Position numbers and translations under genes: made by a program | NCBI RefSeq assembly: GCF_900182955.1 | Contig: NZ_FXUL01000013.1 | Span: forward strand, 1 to 64,000 | Reading direction: 5' to 3' | DNA: 64,000 bases | Source of the DNA: Noviherbaspirillum suwonense | GTDB taxonomy: Bacteria > Pseudomonadota > Gammaproteobacteria > Burkholderiales > Burkholderiaceae_D | Shown here: piece after piece, positions 59,202 to 64,000 of the stretch | How positions within the stretch are numbered: position 1 is the stretch's first letter | Layout: every line of letters starts with the position of its first letter | Notes under the pieces: generated by a model | Database searches by the model: none | Told to the model about the DNA's origin: nothing | The model's input: only the letters and a program-made list of their open reading frames with translations

Positions 59202-61928
59202 TCAGCCGACCTGCAAGTCCTGCCTGTCGGCGAAACTGAGCGGGGACCGCTCTACTTCAAAGCCAAAATTTTCGGCCAGCCGATCATGATTGTTTCGCTC
59301 GGCCTCGGCACGCGCCGTGCTGGCCGCCTGCGCCAGCACGGCGCCGGTCCTGGAATCGGGCGCCACCTTCTTGTAAGGCGCGCGTTTGGCGCATTTGAGC
59401 AGCTGGACTTTCGCCTTGTCCTCGATCTGGCCGGCAGTCAATATTCCCTGCACGAACTCGAGCGCCGTGTCCTCCAGGCCGCAGGACATGGCGAGGTAAA
59501 AGGCGCCGATGCGGTCGGGCTTCCTCCTGGCCTCGAGCAGCAACAGCTTGGTCGCCGGCTTGAGTTCCGAGGCCAGAATCACCGACATGCAGGCAGTGAC
59601 GACGTCCGGCGTGCCGTTGATCATGGCGTTATGAAACAGGGATATTCCATTACTGGAAAGTTCAAGGAAGCCGGTAATTTCGTCCTCGTTCATCACGCCG
59701 GCGAAACCCGCGACCGTTTCCATATAGACGCGAACAATATCGGCTCTGCACAGCCTGGCCGCCACGTGCATCGCCGGAAGCCGGCTGTGCTGCGCGGCGA
59801 CCATCGCCATGTTCGCCTTCGCGCGGATATCATCGATTGCGTCCGGGTCCAGCTTTTTGGTCAGTGTCCTGTAAGCCTTCGCATGCTTTTTCAGGTCATC
59901 CTCGACCACCTCGTAGGCGAGGCTGTTGTCGAATGGGCTTCCGTTCAGAGATTTCCTGTAATGCTCCAGCGCGGCCTGGTATTGCGCCTTTTTGACATGG
60001 GCTTCGACGCTTGGCCCGACCGGGTCGATTTCGCATTTCAGCAGGGCCAGTTTCGCGGTGTAGGACAGGTTGGAATTGATCACGTTGAAAACCGCCCGTT
60101 TTACTTCCTTCGGGTCGGGCTTCCCCAGTATCAGCGCGCGCAGGCGAGCCGCGTTCCATGCGCATTTTGCCTGGCTGACAATGGTTTTTACCGAGTCGTC
60201 CTTCATCAGGTTCCTGGCGCGCACTGCATAGCTGGCAAGGTCGGCGTCGTCATCGTTGTCATTGACCAGTGCATAGCAGGCGCCGATGTCGATGGCGTCG
60301 GCCATGACCTGGTGCGCATAAATCCAGTAGTCGTTATGTTCATTCATGTCGCCTTCCACCAGCGCCGCAAGGAGGACGTCCGCATCGATCTCCGACACCG
60401 CATACATCAGATGGCAATGCTTGGATTCGGACATGCCGGACAGGGAGATGATCTCCAGGAGCAGGTCGCGGCCGGCCCGGGCCAGCGTCGGCGCCGGGCT
60501 GGCCGTCCGTCGCAGCATGCCGATTTTCCCGGCCAGATGGACATGCAGGGACGCCGGCAGCGCCGTCTTGCCCAGGGTAAGCAACAGCTTCTCCATGGCG
60601 ACGCGGTCTCCCGTCAACGTGCCCAGGTAGCGGGCCGACAGCGGGAGGCCAGTATTCTTTGCCAGTTTGCCGATTTCTTCCATGTAGGGGGAATGCATCA
60701 GCGCACCCAGCAGGTTTGTCCACGAGATGCCGGCATCGTCGAACAGCGCGATGACCTTGTCCTGTTCCCGCGGATCCAGGCTGTCGAGCTTGACGATGAC
60801 AGCCTCGATCACGCCGAGGTCGGCGGCCAGCGATGCGGTTTTTGCCAGCGGCTTTTTGAGCGCCTGCAGCGCCGTATCGTCGGGCCGTGACTGCATCAGC
60901 TTGTTGACGGCCAGCCTGCGCGACTCGATGCTGGCATGCTGCGCCTGAAACTGCGTTGCATCGGACGCCGGTTCCGCGCTTGAAGACGCATCCGATTCGC
61001 TGTCGCGATTGCTGACAAGATGCTCCAGCAGTCTTTGCAGGAATTTCTTCCGGAATTCCGTCGGCATGTCGCCAGCCAGTTCACGGAGTTCGGCCAGGCA
61101 GGCGCCCTTGGCGTCTTCCGGCAGACTGTACAGTGACTTCGGCAGGTCCGACAGCACGTCGCCGCGCGCGGCTGGCGCTATCGCCGCCGCCTGGGAAAGC
61201 ACTGACCTGAAATCGTCCAGGCGGGTCGTTCCGCCTTTTTTCGACAGAATTTTCCTGGCCATGGCCCGGGCTGCCAGGATATTGCGCTCGACGACATCTT
61301 CAGGCTCGGCGCGCGGCGTGTCTTCGGCAACGAATGTCACACGCGGCGTCCCCAGCGGCGGAACGGCGCCGGGGACGCCGCGCCGCGGACTGGCGGGCGG
61401 ACTGTTCGTCGGCGGGGACGGCACCCTGGACTTGTCGGCGGCAAAGCTTGGCTTGGTGGACGGGGGCGGCGTGCCGCGATCGCGTTCCGGTTTGGTCGGG
61501 ACCGGCGGCATCGAGTGCCGCCTCGGATTGGGAGAAGTCTGCCGGCTCCCAGGGCTGGCGGGCGGGAGGTCGGGAGCCGGCCTGGTGACGGCAGTCGAGG
61601 TTGCCGTGCTTGCAGTGGCAGTGGTGGCAGTGCTCGAGGCGGCCGTGGACAAGGCGGCGGTGGTCGACGTGGAAGCGCTGGCGAGCGGGCTGAGTTCAGC
61701 AGCGCTGTCCCTGCTGCGCATCTTTGGCGCAACCGGGCTGCGCGGAGAATGCGAACTTGGCACTCTCGGCTTCGAGCCGGATGCGCTGAATTCCGAGGTT
61801 TCCATCTCGGTGCCATCGATATTTTCCGCCCCCGGGCTGCGGCCGGAGGATTTTCCCTTCACCGCCGACTGGCCCTCTTTCGGGACTTTGCCCCGACGGG
61901 GCGATTGGCCCTGCACGCTGGTTGACAT
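59202..61928 (-). CDS. Large uncharacterised effector-like protein with disordered N-terminus
   Basis: 908 aa. An AAGGA lies 9 nt before the ATG at 61928. Residues 1 to about 205 are low-complexity and rich in Ser, Pro, Thr and Ala, with Lys/Arg patches, and without a signal peptide. Residues about 215-900 are predicted mostly helical with many Lys and Leu. The C-terminal part (about 730-850) contains ankyrin-like helical pairs: HVAARLCRADIVRVYMETV, ISLFHNAMINGTPDVVTACM and IGAFYLAMSCGLEDTALEFV. This architecture is familiar from type III effectors, but no family is recognised and no secretion genes are nearby. It stands alone between purB and secF. Confidence 0.7.
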   Translation of the reverse strand: MSTSVQGQSPRRGKVPKEGQSAVKGKSSGRSPGAENIDGTEMETSEFSASGSKPRVPSSHSPRSPVAPKMRSRDSAAELSPLASASTSTTAALSTAASSTATTATASTATSTAVTRPAPDLPPASPGSRQTSPNPRRHSMPPVPTKPERDRGTPPPSTKPSFAADKSRVPSPPTNSPPASPRRGVPGAVPPLGTPRVTFVAEDTPRAEPEDVVERNILAARAMARKILSKKGGTTRLDDFRSVLSQAAAIAPAARGDVLSDLPKSLYSLPEDAKGACLAELRELAGDMPTEFRKKFLQRLLEHLVSNRDSESDASSSAEPASDATQFQAQHASIESRRLAVNKLMQSRPDDTALQALKKPLAKTASLAADLGVIEAVIVKLDSLDPREQDKVIALFDDAGISWTNLLGALMHSPYMEEIGKLAKNTGLPLSARYLGTLTGDRVAMEKLLLTLGKTALPASLHVHLAGKIGMLRRTASPAPTLARAGRDLLLEIISLSGMSESKHCHLMYAVSEIDADVLLAALVEGDMNEHNDYWIYAHQVMADAIDIGACYALVNDNDDDADLASYAVRARNLMKDDSVKTIVSQAKCAWNAARLRALILGKPDPKEVKRAVFNVINSNLSYTAKLALLKCEIDPVGPSVEAHVKKAQYQAALEHYRKSLNGSPFDNSLAYEVVEDDLKKHAKAYRTLTKKLDPDAIDDIRAKANMAMVAAQHSRLPAMHVAARLCRADIVRVYMETVAGFAGVMNEDEITGFLELSSNGISLFHNAMINGTPDVVTACMSVILASELKPATKLLLLEARRKPDRIGAFYLAMSCGLEDTALEFVQGILTAGQIEDKAKVQLLKCAKRAPYKKVAPDSRTGAVLAQAASTARAEAERNNHDRLAENFGFEVERSPLSFADRQDLQVG

Positions 61929-62038
61929 ACAGATATATCCTTACCGTGATTGATCGAGTCGAGCCTGGCCACAGCCGGGCGCAGGCTGGCCTTGGTGACA
62001 CGATCACGGGAAAGATTCAAACAGCAGGCATACCGGGC

Positions 62039-62087
62039 GCCTGCCTTTTGCGGCAGGCCAAGGCCGCGGGCCGTTGCAGCCCGCGGC
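62039..62087. terminator. Tandem hairpins at the end of secF
   Basis: Two perfect hairpins: GCCTGCC-TTTTGC-GGCAGGC (62039-62058) and GCCGCGGGC-N7-GCCCGCGGC (62063-62087), directly after the secF stop. No strong T-tract follows on the minus strand, so they may be terminator-like or RNA-stabilising. Confidence 0.5.
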
Positions 62088-62094
62088 AAAAGGA

Positions 62095-63039
62095 TCAGAC
62101 CACCGCGCCGCCGGTAGTGTCTTTTTCCTTGGTCGGCTTCAGCAGGTCCTCGCGCTTGACGCCCAGCCACATGGCGACCGCGGCGGCGACGAATACCGAC
62201 GAATAAATGCCGAACAGGATGCCGATGGTCAGCGCCACCGCGAAATAATGCAGCGTCGGGCCGCCGAACAGCAGCATGGACAGCACCATCACCTCGGTCG
62301 AGCCGTGGGTGATGACGGTGCGGGAGATCGTGCTGGTAATGGCGTGGTTCATCACGTCGGCAGTGCTCAGCTTGCCGTAGCGGCGGTCGCGGAAGGTCTC
62401 GCGCACCCGGTCGAACACCACGACCGACTCGTTGACCGAGTAGCCCAGCACCGCCAGCACCGCCGCCAGCACGGTGAGCGAAAACTCCCACTGGAAGAAG
62501 GCGAAGAAGCCCAGGATGATCACGATGTCATGCAAGTTGGCGATGATGGCCGCCACCGCGAACTTCCATTCGAAGCGGAAGGCCAGGTAGATCATGATGC
62601 CCAGCACCACCATGCCGAGCGCCATCAGGCCGTCGTGCGTCAGTTCCTCGCCGACCTGCGGGCCGACGAATTCGACCCGGCGCAGTTCCACCGTCGGGTC
62701 CTGCGCCTTCAGGCCGCCCAGCACCTTCTCGCTGACCTGCGTCGAGTTCAGGCCCTTCTGCGTCGGCAGGCGGATCAGCACGTCATGCGCGGTGCCGAAG
62801 CTCTGCACCTGGCTGTCGGTGAAGCCCATCCCGACCACCGAGGTGCGGATATTCTCGATGTTGGCGGTCTGCGGATAGGCGACCTCCATCACGGTGCCGC
62901 CGGTGAATTCGATCGACAGGTGCAATCCCTTGTGAAACAGGAAAAACACCGCGGCCACGAAGGTCAGCGCCGAGATCACGTTGAAGATCAACGCGTGGCG
63001 CATGAACGGTATATCTTTTTTAATGCGGAACAGTTCCAT
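62095..63039 (-). CDS. secF: Protein translocase subunit SecF
   Basis: 314 aa from the ATG at 63039 (MELFRIKKDIPFM); the frame is open upstream to 63153 but overlaps secD. Inner-membrane protein with six helices: N-terminal TM1, the periplasmic domain starting at SIEFTGGTVMEV, and the conserved TM4/TM5 part GYSVNESVVVFDRVRETFR. With SecD it uses the proton gradient to pull exported proteins through SecYEG. Gap to secD is 37 nt. Confidence 0.96.
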   Translation of the reverse strand: MELFRIKKDIPFMRHALIFNVISALTFVAAVFFLFHKGLHLSIEFTGGTVMEVAYPQTANIENIRTSVVGMGFTDSQVQSFGTAHDVLIRLPTQKGLNSTQVSEKVLGGLKAQDPTVELRRVEFVGPQVGEELTHDGLMALGMVVLGIMIYLAFRFEWKFAVAAIIANLHDIVIILGFFAFFQWEFSLTVLAAVLAVLGYSVNESVVVFDRVRETFRDRRYGKLSTADVMNHAITSTISRTVITHGSTEVMVLSMLLFGGPTLHYFAVALTIGILFGIYSSVFVAAAVAMWLGVKREDLLKPTKEKDTTGGAVV

Positions 63040-63076
63040 TGCTATCCTCTGATGTCGATGTGGATGCCAGCCGGGC

Positions 63077-64000
63077 TCAGGTGCCGGGCTTCCAGATCTG
63101 GCCGATCGAAATGCTGGTGAGCTTCTTGCGCCGTCCATACCAGAGGTTGGCAACGCCGCGCGAAATGAACACCGACGAGAAGATCGAGGTCGCGATACCC
63201 AGGCAGTGCACCACCGCGAAGCCGCGGATCGGGCCCGAGCCGAAGATCAGCAGCGCCAGGCCGGCGATCAGCGTGGTGACGTTGGAGTCGAGAATCGTGG
63301 CCCAGGCGCGGTCGAAGCCGGTGGCGATCGCCGCCTGCGGCGAACTGCCGTTGCGCAGCTCCTCGCGGATGCGCTCGTTGATCAGCACGTTGGCGTCGAT
63401 CGCCATGCCCAGCGTGAACGCGATAGCGGCAATGCCGGGCAGCGTCAGCGTGGCCTGCATCAGCGACAGCAGCGAGATCAGCAGCAGCAGGTTGACCGCC
63501 AGCGCAAAGACGCTGAAGAAACCGAACAGCATGTAATAGATCACCATGAAGACGGCGATCGCCGCAAAGCCGTACAGCGTCGAATTGAAACCCTTGGCGA
63601 TGTTTTCAGCGCCGAGCTGCGGGCCGATCGTGCGTTCCTCGATGATTTCCATCGGCGCGGCCAGCGAGCCGGCGCGCAGCAGCAGCGCGAGTTCGGTCGA
63701 TGCTTCGGCCGAGCCCATGCCGGTGATCTGGAAGCGCGCGCCGAGTTCGTCGCGGATCGTGGCGACCGTCAGCACCTCGCCCTTGTTCTTCTCGAACAGC
63801 ACGATGGCCATCAGCTTGCCGATCTTGTTGCGGGTGCCTTCGCGCATCCGGCGCCCGCCGTCGCCGTTCAGGTCGACGCCGACCGCGGCCTGCTGGTTCT
63901 GGTCGAAGCTGGCGGTGGCGTTGGAGATGTAGTCGCCGGTGATGATCGGCTCCTTGTACAGCACCACCGGCGCGCCGCGGCCGACCTTGAACAGTTCCGA
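63077..64000 (-). CDS. secD: Protein translocase subunit SecD, C-terminal half (cut by window)
   Basis: 307 codons to the window end, open at the 5' side; a full SecD is about 620 aa. Visible are the end of the periplasmic P1 domain (GDYISNATASFDQ and PVVLYKEP), then TM helices with LTLPGIAAIAFTLGMAIDANVLINERIREE, the TM4 motif with conserved Asp shared by SecD and SecF. Partner of SecF directly downstream. Confidence 0.96.
   Translation of the reverse strand, partial: SELFKVGRGAPVVLYKEPIITGDYISNATASFDQNQQAAVGVDLNGDGGRRMREGTRNKIGKLMAIVLFEKNKGEVLTVATIRDELGARFQITGMGSAEASTELALLLRAGSLAAPMEIIEERTIGPQLGAENIAKGFNSTLYGFAAIAVFMVIYYMLFGFFSVFALAVNLLLLISLLSLMQATLTLPGIAAIAFTLGMAIDANVLINERIREELRNGSSPQAAIATGFDRAWATILDSNVTTLIAGLALLIFGSGPIRGFAVVHCLGIATSIFSSVFISRGVANLWYGRRKKLTSISIGQIWKPGT

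Overview
The window is high-GC chromosomal DNA of a betaproteobacterium. Gene order (rsmA-pdxA-surA-lptD-amgK-murU-pepP-ubiH type), a PEP-CTERM protein and the character of the intergenic repeats suggest Burkholderiales, most likely Oxalobacteraceae (Herbaspirillum/Noviherbaspirillum/Massilia-like). This placement is inferred from content only. No rRNA, tRNA, CRISPR array or insertion sequence was recognised.

Layout. 1-410: a structured repeat ending in a GCAACN hexamer array. 411-5969 (minus): rsmA, pdxA, surA and lptD, with ATGA overlaps at two of the junctions. 6300-10563 (plus): amgK and murU (muramic acid recycling), pepP and a UbiH-family hydroxylase. 10565-14112 (minus): a PEP-CTERM SGNH-like protein, a dicarboxylate/amino-acid symporter and its LysR regulator. 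14200-15100: two more copies of the structured repeat, head to head around a short core. 15144-18074 (minus): pntB, pntAb and pntAa transhydrogenase. 18274-19861 (plus): a Nudix hydrolase and mnmA. 19911-25856 (minus): a heavy-metal RND efflux operon (CusB/CusA-like, DUF3240, TolC-like), divergent from a two-component system at 25976-28044. Then come cytochrome b561 and a VIT-family transporter, followed by a probable Fur-controlled iron operon (hemP, bfd, tonB, exbB, exbD; 29802-32295). A LuxR-type regulator with an SDR-like N-terminal half and a DUF192 protein follow.

34180-53008 (minus) is the most distinctive region. It is a long, tightly coupled Tad/Flp pilus operon, transcribed from flp (53008) downward: flp, tadG-like, tadE-like, an unknown exported protein, a 56-aa second Flp-like prepilin, cpaB, a secretin with two C-terminal SH3-like domains, an FHA-tadA fusion, tadB, tadC and a TadE-OmpA fusion. 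It then runs through an ATGA overlap straight into a 1718-residue RHS polymorphic-toxin-like protein and, 8 nt later, a small exported protein that is the natural immunity candidate. The toxin tip and downstream genes are AT-rich compared with the rest.

53392-56888 (plus): a TonB-dependent siderophore receptor behind a clear Fur box, a PiuC-type hydroxylase and bacterioferritin. After that come a GST (minus), purB (plus), a 908-aa uncharacterised effector-like protein (minus) and secF with the 3' half of secD (minus), which is cut by the window edge.

The two most notable observations are the Tad pilus operon translationally coupled to an RHS toxin/immunity pair, and a repeat family whose copies keep their hairpins through compensatory base changes, which implies selection on nucleic-acid structure.
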